From the NCBI RefSeq assembly GCF_014640155.1, contig NZ_BMGK01000006.1:124001-188000 (forward strand): a stretch of 64,000 nucleotides of DNA, read 5' to 3'. This stretch comes from Planktosalinus lacus (GTDB lineage: Bacteria; Bacteroidota; Bacteroidia; Flavobacteriales; Flavobacteriaceae). This document shows positions 51,632 through 60,227 of the stretch, one piece after another; position 1 is the first letter of the stretch; every line of letters begins with the position of its first letter. The notes beneath the pieces are model-generated. The model saw nothing but the letters and a program-made list of their open reading frames with translations. It was not told the DNA's origin and searched no databases. A program made the position numbers and the translations under genes.

Positions 51632-52273
51632 TTATTTTGAAAATACCTGATTAAACCGGTGTAACAATAATTGTACTTCTTCCCATCCTGCTGCCTTTTT
51701 TCTCAGATTAATGGCTGCCTGGCTACGTTTTAAAAGATCAGCTATTTGCTGCTCTTTCATTCCTTTGAGCAGATAATAGACCACTTCTGCAGAAGCGATT
51801 GACCATTTATCTGTAAGGCTGTCCAGAAACTTTAGGCTTACCTTAAATTCGCTGTTGATGTTTTCATTTCCGGTTTTAAGGCTTAGTTTCTTGTTTTCAG
51901 CTTTCATGGCATCAAGTGTATGGCCCGAATAATGAAATGCTTCTCCGTTTGATTCTGAAATGGCTTTTACGTTGTAATCAGCCTCCCCTATCCCTATCGC
52001 GATACGCACATCTGCCACCGGCATATTTGACTTTTTTTGGTTTGGATCCTGCACTTTTAATACTGCTGCTTTTAAGCGTAACGCAATGTGCAATGCGTCT
52101 TCAGGATGTTTTACGACTCCCTGAAGGCTATCTCCCCTGAATATTGTAAATAAGGCATCCTGTTCCTTAGAAATCGAGTCAAATTCAGTCTTCAAAACAT
52201 TTACAACCTCCTTCAGGAAGGTCTTTTCATAAGAAGTTGAGTTGATTAAATCAGCTGTTAAAACGGCGACCAT
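51632..52273 (-). CDS. satD: SatD family regulator-like protein
   Basis: The start is set at the ATG ending at 52273 (MVAVLTADLINSTSYEKTFL), the usual SatD beginning; ten more residues could be added from 52303. The N-terminal ~145 residues resemble a nucleotide-cyclase-like alpha/beta fold (FTIFRGDSLQGVV, VRIAIGIGEADY). The C-terminal ~60 residues form a sigma-region-4-like HTH (LLKGMKEQQIADLLKRSQAA INLRKK). With three palindromes directly upstream it probably autoregulates the satD-DUF3307 operon. SatD was first noted in a streptococcal acid-tolerance locus. The mechanism is unknown. Confidence 0.85.
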   Translation of the reverse strand: MVAVLTADLINSTSYEKTFLKEVVNVLKTEFDSISKEQDALFTIFRGDSLQGVVKHPEDALHIALRLKAAVLKVQDPNQKKSNMPVADVRIAIGIGEADYNVKAISESNGEAFHYSGHTLDAMKAENKKLSLKTGNENINSEFKVSLKFLDSLTDKWSIASAEVVYYLLKGMKEQQIADLLKRSQAAINLRKKAAGWEEVQLLLHRFNQVFSK

Positions 52274-52293
52274 ACAATTTGTTTTATTACAAA

Positions 52294-52371
52294 TATAAGT
52301 CAAAAGACTTATAAAACCAAAATATAAGTCAAAAGACTTATAAAACCAAAATATAAGTCATAGGGCTTATA
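52294..52371. promoter_or_regulatory. Three 29-bp-spaced palindromic operators upstream of satD
   Basis: ATAAGTC-AAAA-GACTTAT occurs at 52295-52312 and again at 52324-52341, and a variant ATAAGTC-ATAG-GGCTTAT at 52353-52370. Repeat-to-repeat distance is exactly 29 bases, with AAACCAAA in the linkers. The array starts 21 bases upstream of the satD start codon and ends about 85 bases before the divergent GreA/B-like gene. Confidence 0.85.
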
Positions 52372-52455
52372 AAAAAAGGATTCCTGAATTTTTATTAACA
52401 TTTTACACAATATAATAGGAATTGAAACTACTTTTGTGCTTCTAAATGTCATTAA

Positions 52456-52899
52456 ATGATTAAAAATCAGCTTTACAAAAAGTGCCTGGATATCTTAAAT
52501 CAGCAACTGGAAAAATACCAGAACGAAATCGCATTGGTCAAGGAAGCCTTAGAAGGCGAAAACTCTCCTTCTGAAGAAGATGATGGCGGAAAGGGTGAAA
52601 TGCTCAACGAGTTGGAAAAATATGCCAGATATGTAGAAACCACTGAAAAGACCAAAGAACAATTAAAACGCATAGATGTGTCACAGGAACATCAAGTGGT
52701 CGCTAATGGAAGTCTGGTTGAAACCGAAAAAAACTTCTTTTTTATAACTGTTGCCCTTGGAAAGCTGGATATAGATGACAATAAAAATTACTACTCCATT
52801 TCAACAGATGCGCCCATTTATGCCCATTTAAAAGGTAAAAAGGCAGGTGACAGCTTTGCTTTCAACAATATGAATTATAAGATTGTAAATGTGTATTAA
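52456..52899 (+). CDS. GreA/GreB-like transcript cleavage or RNAP-binding factor
   Basis: This 147-residue protein has an N-terminal antiparallel coiled coil (about residues 5-75, with the acidic hairpin EGENSPSEEDDGGKGEMLNE) and a C-terminal GreA/GreB-type FKBP-like domain (VVANGSLVETEKNFFFITVA, TDAPIYAHLKGKKAGDSFAF). It is a short Bacteroidota form that probably enters the RNA polymerase secondary channel. Whether the tip acids support cleavage is untested. It may share the operator region of satD on its 5' side. It overlaps the convergent DUF2461 gene by four bases. A TACTTTTG box lies 19 bases upstream of the start. Confidence 0.82.
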   Translation: MIKNQLYKKCLDILNQQLEKYQNEIALVKEALEGENSPSEEDDGGKGEMLNELEKYARYVETTEKTKEQLKRIDVSQEHQVVANGSLVETEKNFFFITVALGKLDIDDNKNYYSISTDAPIYAHLKGKKAGDSFAFNNMNYKIVNVY

Positions 52900-53573
52900 C
52901 TGTCTAAAAGGGATTCCCCATTCAAATCTGTCGTAAGAACATCACTCATATACCTGAAAAAAGGTTGCACCAACTCAAAATGATGGACCACCTTTTCAAA
53001 AAAGCCTGAAGACATAACCTCTTTATCAGTGTAATAATGTGCTACAAAGAAGTTTTTATTTTTAATCAAGTCGATGGCTTTGTGGTCTTTATCAAAACCT
53101 TTTGGAGCCGTTTTCACCTGGTCTGAAGTATCAAACCCTTCATAGACTTTTTTAAAATCCGGTTGGTTCAAAATTCCCCTGATTTCGCTGTCATCCATTT
53201 CAAATTCTTTTCTGATGCGAAGCAAATCTGCCGGATTGGGCTGAAAAAAACCGCAGCCAATAAAGGAGTTTCCGGGTTCGAGTTGTAAGTAATAACTTCC
53301 GCGACGGTGTGCTCCTGCCCTGATCCAGTTGGCGCTTCGGTTTGTTTTGTAGGGTAGTTTGTCTTTACTAAAGCGTACATCGCGGTAAATGCGAAAAATT
53401 TTCATTTTTTCGATCTCATCAAAGTTATTGATTGCGCTGGTTATTTCGTTGAAAAACAATTTGAGTGCTTTGTCTTCTTTTTGAAAACGGGTTTTGTTTT
53501 CGGCAAACCACTCGCGATTGTTGTTTTCTTTAAGCTCGCTTAAAAACGGAAAGAGTGTTTCAGATATTCTCAT
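52896..53573 (-). CDS. DUF2461 family protein
   Basis: This 225-residue protein has the family pattern ETLFPFLSELKENNNREWFA, FRIYRDVRFSKDKLPYKTNR, RGSYYLQLEPGNSFIGCGFF and APKGFDKDHKAIDLIKNKNF. DUF2461 proteins are widespread single-domain proteins without a proven function. The gene lies just downstream of corA, with three bases between, and is probably cotranscribed with it. Confidence 0.88.
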   Translation of the reverse strand: MRISETLFPFLSELKENNNREWFAENKTRFQKEDKALKLFFNEITSAINNFDEIEKMKIFRIYRDVRFSKDKLPYKTNRSANWIRAGAHRRGSYYLQLEPGNSFIGCGFFQPNPADLLRIRKEFEMDDSEIRGILNQPDFKKVYEGFDTSDQVKTAPKGFDKDHKAIDLIKNKNFFVAHYYTDKEVMSSGFFEKVVHHFELVQPFFRYMSDVLTTDLNGESLLDS

Positions 53574-53576
53574 AAA

Positions 53577-54641
53577 TTACAGCCATTTTTTTTGTTTAAA
53601 ATAAATTAGCATGCCCACAAACACAAGAATCATAACACCCCAAACCACAAAATATCCATACCGGTATTCAAGCTCAGGCATATATTGAAAGTTCATTCCA
53701 TACACACCGGCAATAAAGGTAAGCGGTATAAAAATAGAAGCCATGATGGTGAGGACTTTCATAATTTCATTCATCTTGTTTGAAACACTGTTCATATATA
53801 AATCCAGCAAACCTGATGCAGATTCCCTTAACACTTCAATGGTTTCAATCACCTGAATGGTGTGATCATAAAGATCCCTTATAAAAACCCTTACATCAGG
53901 GTGTAAAATAGATTCATCAATCTTTTCAAATTTGCTGATGACTTCTCGTAATGGGTAAACAGAGCGTCTTATGTCAAGGGTTTCCCTTCGCAAATGGTGT
54001 AGTTTGGCCAGTACAGATTCAACAGGGTTCACCAAAAGTTCTGATTCCAGGGTTTCTATTTTTTCACCTAAAGTTTCTAAAATTAAAAAATAATGATCTA
54101 CAACAGAGTCAACAAGCGCATATAGTAAATAGTCAGATCCTCTTTTTCTGATGAAACCTTTACCTTCTAGAATACGTTTTCTAACTCCTTCAAAAACATC
54201 ACCTGTTTTTTCCTGAAATGATATTAAAATATTTTTGTGTAAAATAAAACTTAGTTGCTCATCTTCAACTTCATCGTCCTTATTAAGCATTAACATTTTA
54301 AGAACAATATGAATGTAATTTTCATATTCATCTATTTTTGGTCGTTGCCCCACACTCAGAATATCTTCCATCGTAAGCTTATGCACCAAAATTTTTGAGC
54401 AAATATTTTCAATTATGGATTCGTCATGGATGCCGTCAATATTTATCCAAAGCGTATCTTTTGAAGTATCTATCAAATGAATTACTTCTTCCAGATTCTT
54501 TGGAGTGATCTCCTGCACTTGATCTTCATTATAAATCAATACAGAAAATTCAGCTTTTTCCATCTTTTGCTGACCTGTAAAGAGAAGTGTTCCCGGTGCC
54601 AGACCTATTTTTGACTTGCGTTTTTGTCTTTTTCTTGCCAT
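53577..54641 (-). CDS. corA: CorA magnesium/cobalt transporter
   Basis: The start is the ATG ending at 54641, giving 354 residues (MARKRQKRKSKIGLAPGTLL). A longer open frame reaches 54740 but its extra residues are not family-like and would overlap the divergent gene region. The large cytoplasmic domain (VLIYNEDQVQEITPKNLEEV; VDSVVDHYFLILETLGEKIE) is followed by two C-terminal helices, the first ending in the selectivity motif Y-G-M-N (IAGVYGMNFQYMPE) and the last ending in KQKKWL. It is a homopentameric Mg2+/Co2+ channel. Confidence 0.95.
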   Translation of the reverse strand: MARKRQKRKSKIGLAPGTLLFTGQQKMEKAEFSVLIYNEDQVQEITPKNLEEVIHLIDTSKDTLWINIDGIHDESIIENICSKILVHKLTMEDILSVGQRPKIDEYENYIHIVLKMLMLNKDDEVEDEQLSFILHKNILISFQEKTGDVFEGVRKRILEGKGFIRKRGSDYLLYALVDSVVDHYFLILETLGEKIETLESELLVNPVESVLAKLHHLRRETLDIRRSVYPLREVISKFEKIDESILHPDVRVFIRDLYDHTIQVIETIEVLRESASGLLDLYMNSVSNKMNEIMKVLTIMASIFIPLTFIAGVYGMNFQYMPELEYRYGYFVVWGVMILVFVGMLIYFKQKKWL

Positions 54642-54785
54642 AGTGTTTCTTCGGTTGAGCGCTTGTGTTTTTGGTTTTCTAAAAATAAAACAATTTTTCA
54701 GGAAATAAAGGTTGCAAAGCAAGTCTTTAGTTGTTTTCACGAAAACGAACGGATTAAAGCGGCTATTTCCTTATTTTTGAAGTTC

Positions 54786-55613
54786 ATGGATTCTAATAAT
54801 CAATTGGCAAAACAATACAGGGGCTTTCTCGATACCCCGGCACTTTTTAAGGAAAATAAAAACTTTGAATTGTTTTCATTTTCCGGGAAAAATAAAGAAT
54901 ACATTTATAAATTAGAATTAAAACAAATTCCGGAAAACCTGGTTTTGGGCAAACGTGTGGAGTTGTTTTTTCAGGATGCTATTAAAAACTCAAAAAGCCA
55001 AACAATTTTAGCTGCAAACCTTCAAGTTATAGAAAGTAAAGTAACGCTGGGCGAATTGGATTTTTTAGTAAAAGACACTTTAAATAACCGATTTCTACAC
55101 GTTGAATTGGTTTATAAATTTTATGTGTATGATCCTAAAATTGAAGGAGAACTTCAACGCTGGATTGGCCCAAACAGGCGGGACACCTTATTGTATAAAA
55201 TCCAGAAGTTGAAAAATAAACAACTTCCCTTACTTCAAAATAAAATCACACAGGATTATTTGAAAGACATGAATCTTCCTTCCAAAGAATTTTCCCAACA
55301 GGTTTGTTTCCTTGGAAAACTCTATGTGCCCATTCATTTATATGGCAGGTATTTTCCAAAAATAAACAATAGCTGTATCGTAGGTTTTTGGCTGACATTA
55401 GACGCATTTATTGACAGGCATAGGGACGATGATGTCTATTGTTTACCGAAAAAAGAAAACTGGTTAATCCATCCTGAAGACAACGATGCTTGGATTTCCT
55501 TCGCAGATTCAGTAAATAATACGAAACAATCACTTCAAAACAAAAAATCCCTTTTATGCTGGAAGAAAACACCCACAAATAGCTATGAACAATTTTTTAT
55601 TGTGTGGTGGTAA
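54786..55613 (+). CDS. DUF1853 family protein
   Basis: The start is set at ATG 54786 (275 residues); the frame is open upstream only where it shadows corA. The core VIESKVTLGELDFLVKDTLN with NRFLHVELVYKFYVY has the E ... D ... ExK spacing of a PD-(D/E)XK nuclease fold, to which DUF1853 has been compared. GELQRWIGPNRRDTLLYKIQ is the other conserved block. It has no signal or membrane segment. It is divergent from corA. The nuclease activity is inferred from the residues only. Confidence 0.8.
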   Translation: MDSNNQLAKQYRGFLDTPALFKENKNFELFSFSGKNKEYIYKLELKQIPENLVLGKRVELFFQDAIKNSKSQTILAANLQVIESKVTLGELDFLVKDTLNNRFLHVELVYKFYVYDPKIEGELQRWIGPNRRDTLLYKIQKLKNKQLPLLQNKITQDYLKDMNLPSKEFSQQVCFLGKLYVPIHLYGRYFPKINNSCIVGFWLTLDAFIDRHRDDDVYCLPKKENWLIHPEDNDAWISFADSVNNTKQSLQNKKSLLCWKKTPTNSYEQFFIVWW

Positions 55614-55769
55614 TTTAAAGTATGTATTCTTCTTTTCTATGAAGCTTCACTATAAAGGACAATCACGAATACCAATTAAATTGTGAAAAGTCGGTTAATA
55701 AAGATTTTAAAAGTGCTAAATAGCTGCTATTCTTTTTAGTAGATTTGATATGAATAATATGGGGCATAT

Positions 55770-56729
55770 ATGCGAAACTTTTTAATCGCTTTTGTTGTTT
55801 TACTTTTGTGGTGTGCTGTTGCTTTCATATACTACGCGACTGACATTTCCAGCAATGTTTCCATGCTGTTTGATAAATCTTCTTCTCCCGAGAACAGTTC
55901 TGAAAAACTTGTTGAAAAGAAGGATACAACATTGGTTGAAAAAACCAATAGAGATTCATTGGATAAATTTCAAAATTCTATTAAGCCAAACCTTGCGAAG
56001 CTTTCAGTTTTTGATAAAAACAGCTTACTTTTATATGAGTTAGATTCTCTTTTAATAAGAAAAAATACTGATACTGTATATTATCAAGGCTCTGCAGAAG
56101 CCTATTTTGATCCATTAATCAAGCATTTGTATGAAAATAAAGAAACCGGAATTGTGTTTACAAGCGATTACAGTGCCAATGAAAATTTTATGACTCCAAA
56201 TTTTGGAATTCAGCGAGGACAATTTATCAAAAATGAATTGGTGAAGTTAGGTGTCAATAATCAAAAAATTAGTATTGAAAGCGACATCAAAGATATTGAG
56301 TTTTCAAAAAAAGGGTTTTCATATGGAGGCATTCGTGCTCAATACTTTCGTTTAAGCGAAAATGATCTTGAGGCAATAGAAAATAATAAAATCAGAAATT
56401 TTAATATTTATCCTAGATTTTCATTTTCTAGAATTATTGCAAACAATGAACTGAAGGACTTTGCCAAAGAGTTAAAGAATATTTTAGCTGAAAATGATTC
56501 TTATAAAGTTAAAATAATTGGCCATACAGACAATATTGGCAGTAAAGTAGACAACTATCAATTGGGTTTAAAATATGCACAACAAGCAAGATGGTATTTA
56601 ATCAATAATGAAGGAATTGACCCTAAAAAGCTTATAGCACTTTCAGAAGGTGAAGAAAAACCGATAGATGATAATAATACAGCTTTAGGAAGAAAAAATA
56701 ATTTAAGAATAGAATTTGTTATTGAATAG
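55770..56729 (+). CDS. Inner-membrane-anchored OmpA-like protein
   Basis: This 319-residue protein has one N-terminal helix (residues ~3-24, LIAFVVLLLWCAVAFIYYA) and no lipobox, then a Ser/Lys linker and two OmpA-like modules. The first (about residues 100-200: VYYQGSAEAYFDPLIKHLYE, GIQRGQFIKNELVKLGVNNQ) is degenerate. The second (205-318: IYPRFSFSRIIANNELKDFA, VKIIGHTDNIGS, KYAQQARWYLINNEGIDPKK) is complete except that the RLSxxRA block is changed. It may bind peptidoglycan from the inner membrane, like a motor stator protein. The next gene starts one base after its stop. Confidence 0.8.
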   Translation: MRNFLIAFVVLLLWCAVAFIYYATDISSNVSMLFDKSSSPENSSEKLVEKKDTTLVEKTNRDSLDKFQNSIKPNLAKLSVFDKNSLLLYELDSLLIRKNTDTVYYQGSAEAYFDPLIKHLYENKETGIVFTSDYSANENFMTPNFGIQRGQFIKNELVKLGVNNQKISIESDIKDIEFSKKGFSYGGIRAQYFRLSENDLEAIENNKIRNFNIYPRFSFSRIIANNELKDFAKELKNILAENDSYKVKIIGHTDNIGSKVDNYQLGLKYAQQARWYLINNEGIDPKKLIALSEGEEKPIDDNNTALGRKNNLRIEFVIE

Positions 56730-56730
56730 T

Positions 56731-57249
56731 ATGGATTTTACATTAGAAAATATTCCGGAAACAAAATTTCTACTCGAACTATTCATTTTGATGCTAGGTG
56801 CTTTTATCATTGGTTATTTTTTTGGAAGTAGAAAAAAAACAAAAAAAGGTAAAACACACAATAGTAAACCCAAAGACATTAATGAAATTGAAACCATTTT
56901 TAGCGAAATTAAGCCTGAAATCATAAAGATGATTCAGGAACATAAAAGTACAATTCCAAAATCAAACAAAATAAAAAACAAATCATTTCAACCGGAGTTA
57001 AATTTTGACAGTTTTGGATATGCTGATGAAATGAATAAAGATGATCTTACAAAAATTGATGGAATAAGCCCTTTTATTGAAGATAAGCTTAATCAGCTAG
57101 GGATATTCTCATTCAGTCAAATTAGTCGCTTTACGAAAGAGGATATAGCCACTGTAACACATTTAATTGAGTACTTTCCCGGAAGAATAGACCGCGACGA
57201 CTGGGTTGGTCAATCCAAAAAGAAAATCACAAAAAAAGCCGCTTTATAA
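56731..57249 (+). CDS. Membrane-anchored helix-hairpin-helix-like protein
   Basis: The start is ATG 56731, one base after the preceding stop (172 residues). One helix (about residues 13-33, LLELFILMLGAFIIGYFFG) is followed by a strongly basic segment, so the C-terminal part should be cytoplasmic. The last ~65 residues resemble the HhH-like domain of Bacteroidota L21 tails and similar proteins: DDLTKIDGISPFIEDKLNQL, GIFSFSQISRFTKEDI and FPGRIDRDDWVGQ. The partner OmpA-like protein faces the periplasm, so the pair could link wall and cytoplasm. The last codons form half of a terminator stem. Confidence 0.7.
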   Translation: MDFTLENIPETKFLLELFILMLGAFIIGYFFGSRKKTKKGKTHNSKPKDINEIETIFSEIKPEIIKMIQEHKSTIPKSNKIKNKSFQPELNFDSFGYADEMNKDDLTKIDGISPFIEDKLNQLGIFSFSQISRFTKEDIATVTHLIEYFPGRIDRDDWVGQSKKKITKKAAL

Positions 57250-57262
57250 AGCGGCTTTTTTT
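57231..57262 (+). terminator. Intrinsic terminator overlapping the gene end
   Basis: AAAAAAAGCCGC pairs with GCGGCTTTTTTT around TTTATAAA. The left arm encodes the final residues K-K-A-A-L and the stop codon TAA lies in the loop. Confidence 0.9.
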
Positions 57263-57280
57263 GATTTTCTAAGGTAGATT

Positions 57281-58096
57281 TTAATTATTGCCTAAAATAA
57301 TGGGCATTCCTTCTTGTCCACTTCCAATTACAATCACTTTACTATTTGTTGATTTAGCAAGTTCAACTGTCGCCTGAATACCTTTTTCTTTCAAAATTTT
57401 ATCAGTCAAAGATGCATCCAAAATTTCATTGGCAATAGCTTTACCTTCAGCATCAATACGTTGTCTTTCTGCTTCTTGTTCAGCTTTTTGAAGTCTGAAT
57501 TCATATTCAAGCGCTTCTTGCTCCTGACTCAATTTACGTTCAATCGCTGCCTTAATGGTTGGAGGCAATTTTACGTCTCTTACCAAAACTTCATTCAATT
57601 GTACATATTGACCTTCAAGAAGACGGTTTGTCTCAGCAAATATTTCTGTTTGTATGGCATCTCTTTTACTTGAATAGAGTTGCTCAGGGGTGTAACGTCC
57701 TATAACGCTTCTTGCAGCCGAACGAATAGCTGGCTGTAGAACTCGTTGTACATACATTTCACCTTTTTGCTGGTGCAAGTTTCCTAAGTTTTCATATTCC
57801 GGTAGATACCAAATCGAGGCATCAATTCTAATATCAAGTCCGTTTGAAGAAAGTGCTTCAATTTTTTCTGAAAGCTCTTGCTGTCTTACCTCGTATACTG
57901 TTACGCTGTTCCAGGGTGCAATGATGTGAAAACCTTCACCAAGTGCAGGTTGATCAGTAACAACACCATCGGCAAGTGGTTTATAAAGAACTCCTGCAGA
58001 ACCTGCGCCTATAGTTGTTATTGATTTTGTGAGTAAAATGATTACCACAATAATTATAAAAATTAAAGGCAATCCGATTTTTGGCATTTTTTCCAT
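57281..58096 (-). CDS. Prohibitin/SPFH (band 7) protein
   Basis: This 271-residue protein has a single N-terminal helix (residues ~8-28) and the band 7 domain: TIGAGSAGVLYKPLADGVVT, LGEGFHIIAPWNSVTVYEVR, VQRVLQPAIRSAARSVIGRY and QLNEVLVRDVKLPPTIKAAI. It ends in a long coiled coil rich in Glu/Gln/Arg (EEALEYEFRLQKAEQEAERQ). It forms ring-like membrane assemblies in other organisms. It lies 55 bases downstream of the VWA gene. Confidence 0.92.
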   Translation of the reverse strand: MEKMPKIGLPLIFIIIVVIILLTKSITTIGAGSAGVLYKPLADGVVTDQPALGEGFHIIAPWNSVTVYEVRQQELSEKIEALSSNGLDIRIDASIWYLPEYENLGNLHQQKGEMYVQRVLQPAIRSAARSVIGRYTPEQLYSSKRDAIQTEIFAETNRLLEGQYVQLNEVLVRDVKLPPTIKAAIERKLSQEQEALEYEFRLQKAEQEAERQRIDAEGKAIANEILDASLTDKILKEKGIQATVELAKSTNSKVIVIGSGQEGMPIILGNN

Positions 58097-58151
58097 AGCT
58101 GATATTTTATTTTTAAAGTTTAAATATTGTTTATTTGTTATTCATTTCAGA

Positions 58152-60182
58152 TTAAATCAATCCAAAATATTTTCTGCTGAACCACTCAATTGCGAGTATC
58201 GCAACTAAAACGAAAAGCAGTATTTTCCAATCGAGCAAAGTTACGATTTTTTGTTCACTTTTTTGAATGGTTTCATACCTAGTGTCGTTTAATAAATCCT
58301 GTTCCAGTTCTGAAAAATTGTCTATAAAATAATGAGCTCCATTCGTTGCATTTGAAAGTCGGCTAAGCTTATCAACATTTGCATTTAAAAATTGTTGTTC
58401 TACATTAAACTCTAAAACACTAAAACTTCCTGAGACACTTAATGGCTCTTCTGTGACACTCACTGTATATGTGTAATCTCCGGGCTCTAAATTGCTTAAA
58501 TTTACTTCATAAAAATTAGATTTTAAAAGTAAAGGAAAAGTATTTGTTTGTTCAGTTTCAATATTCTTGACCGTAATATTTAAAGAAGCCCGATTATTAA
58601 ACACATAATTTTTGTCAAAAAACTGAGCCTTTACTCTTATATCACCATTGTTGTAATAAAATGAAGAGGCTTCAACATCCAATCTGGTTTTGTTTTTGTC
58701 TGAAGCAAGATATTGAACTAGATTGCTTATAAAGTCATCAAAGGGATTGAAACTAGTATTTTTCAAATATACATTTGCCCTCCACTTCCAAATATTTTCT
58801 CCGTCAAGAAGTGCGTGTCTTTGTGAACCTTCTTCATAAGTTGAAAGCAAAGCATTTTCAGTAGTGATACCTAAAATTTGTTGCTTTAACAGGACCTCAT
58901 GTGCGCCTTCAAAAGTTAAATCTCCCAAAGAAGACTTCAATGGTGGCAAGTTGTTGAAACCAATATCCTCTACTGAAAAGAGTGAATAAGCAGTATTTAA
59001 CACCCCTTGAACTTCTTCAGTGCTATAAGCTGATTTAGTAAAATGGGATTGAATTCGATTGAGAAAAGTCCAATTGGTTTGGGATCCGGTAATGAGGAAA
59101 TAATTTAAACTCAGTTGCTCAATTTTATTAAATAACTCAGTAAAACGACTGGTAGGCTGATATAAGACCACCAATTGATAATCCTCTAAATCATTCAAGG
59201 CTTCTTCAGGAGAGGCTATTGTAACTTTTCGTTGTTCATTACTGCCAATCGATTTTTTGAGTGCTCCAATATCAGGATGAATAATATCAGAAACTAAAAG
59301 AATGTTAGTTGCTTCATCAATCACTTCCACAGCAAATACGCTTTTGTTGTTAACTTTGTTTTTTTCATTTTGAAGCTTTCCAATTTCAGCGGTATATTTT
59401 TGAACCCCTACCCTGTTTGCCGGAAGTGTAAAATTTAAGACCTGAGAAGATTGAGATTCACTGAATTGAATCGTTTGTTGGTAAACAGTTGACGTTCCTT
59501 GTTTAACAGTAAAAGTTGCATTTTCAGAAGTATTACCTGAATACAAAAGAAAAACTTCAACAGGAAATTCATTGTTCAAATATGCATATCTGTTTGCATT
59601 GATACGGCTTATTGAAACATCTTTATAAGTGATAGTGTCACCGAGAATTATGGGGTAGACAGGCTGTTTTAAACTCTGTGAAATAAATTCATAATCTGCT
59701 CCATAAGTTTGATTTCCATCAGTTAATACAATAATTGGTGCTACTTTATTTTTATTTACTTCATTTAAAGATAGCAATGGTTGAGAAAGGCTTGTTTGTT
59801 TTTCTGAAAAACTTAATGAATCAGCTGTGTTCAGGCTTTCGCCGAAAGAGTAAAAAGAAACATCAAAACGATTTTGAAGGGCATCATTATTTTTGATAAA
59901 GTTTACCGCGTTTTGGGTTTCTTGACTTCTTTCGAGGTAACTCACAGATTCAGAATTATCAATTAATACCGTTAGAACCGGCTTTTCATTATAATAAGAA
60001 GTGTTGTAAAACTTGGGGTTGATTAATAATAGTAACAAAATAAAAATACTTAAAAAACGTAAAGCTCCAAAAAGCCATCGGAGCTTTACTGAAAGCTTTG
60101 ATTTATATCCATAAAAAAAACTTGCAATACTTAGGGCTACAAATGCCGCTAATATGATATATAACAATGAATTTTCATGCAT
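58152..60182 (-). CDS. VWA-domain membrane protein
   Basis: This 676-residue protein has two N-terminal helices (about residues 6-25 and 38-54), a periplasmic VWA-like domain with the MIDAS triad D75-x-S77-x-S79 (LIDNSESVSYLER) and LTDGNQTYG, Ig-like beta-sandwich segments (PVEVFLLYSGNTSENATFTV; LSNLEPGDYTYTVSVT) and a C-terminal helix (LLFVLVAILAIEWFSRKYFG). The layout is that of BatA/BatB-like or glutamine-amidotransferase-like Bacteroidota proteins of unknown function. It is downstream of fabG by 45 bases and upstream of prohibitin. Confidence 0.85.
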   Translation of the reverse strand: MHENSLLYIILAAFVALSIASFFYGYKSKLSVKLRWLFGALRFLSIFILLLLLINPKFYNTSYYNEKPVLTVLIDNSESVSYLERSQETQNAVNFIKNNDALQNRFDVSFYSFGESLNTADSLSFSEKQTSLSQPLLSLNEVNKNKVAPIIVLTDGNQTYGADYEFISQSLKQPVYPIILGDTITYKDVSISRINANRYAYLNNEFPVEVFLLYSGNTSENATFTVKQGTSTVYQQTIQFSESQSSQVLNFTLPANRVGVQKYTAEIGKLQNEKNKVNNKSVFAVEVIDEATNILLVSDIIHPDIGALKKSIGSNEQRKVTIASPEEALNDLEDYQLVVLYQPTSRFTELFNKIEQLSLNYFLITGSQTNWTFLNRIQSHFTKSAYSTEEVQGVLNTAYSLFSVEDIGFNNLPPLKSSLGDLTFEGAHEVLLKQQILGITTENALLSTYEEGSQRHALLDGENIWKWRANVYLKNTSFNPFDDFISNLVQYLASDKNKTRLDVEASSFYYNNGDIRVKAQFFDKNYVFNNRASLNITVKNIETEQTNTFPLLLKSNFYEVNLSNLEPGDYTYTVSVTEEPLSVSGSFSVLEFNVEQQFLNANVDKLSRLSNATNGAHYFIDNFSELEQDLLNDTRYETIQKSEQKIVTLLDWKILLFVLVAILAIEWFSRKYFGLI

Positions 60183-60227
60183 ATAGTTCTAGTGTATGCC
60201 CATTAATTATTTTTTACGCTGGGTAGA

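Noticed and set aside
52294-52371. Short CRISPR array
   Set aside because: Units are palindromic with near-identical linkers of about 9-11 bases and no spacers; an operator array explains them better.
54642-54785. Overlapping 5' extensions of corA and the DUF1853 gene
   Set aside because: Both frames are open here, but family-like starts occur at 54641 (minus) and 54786 (plus), leaving a normal divergent promoter region.
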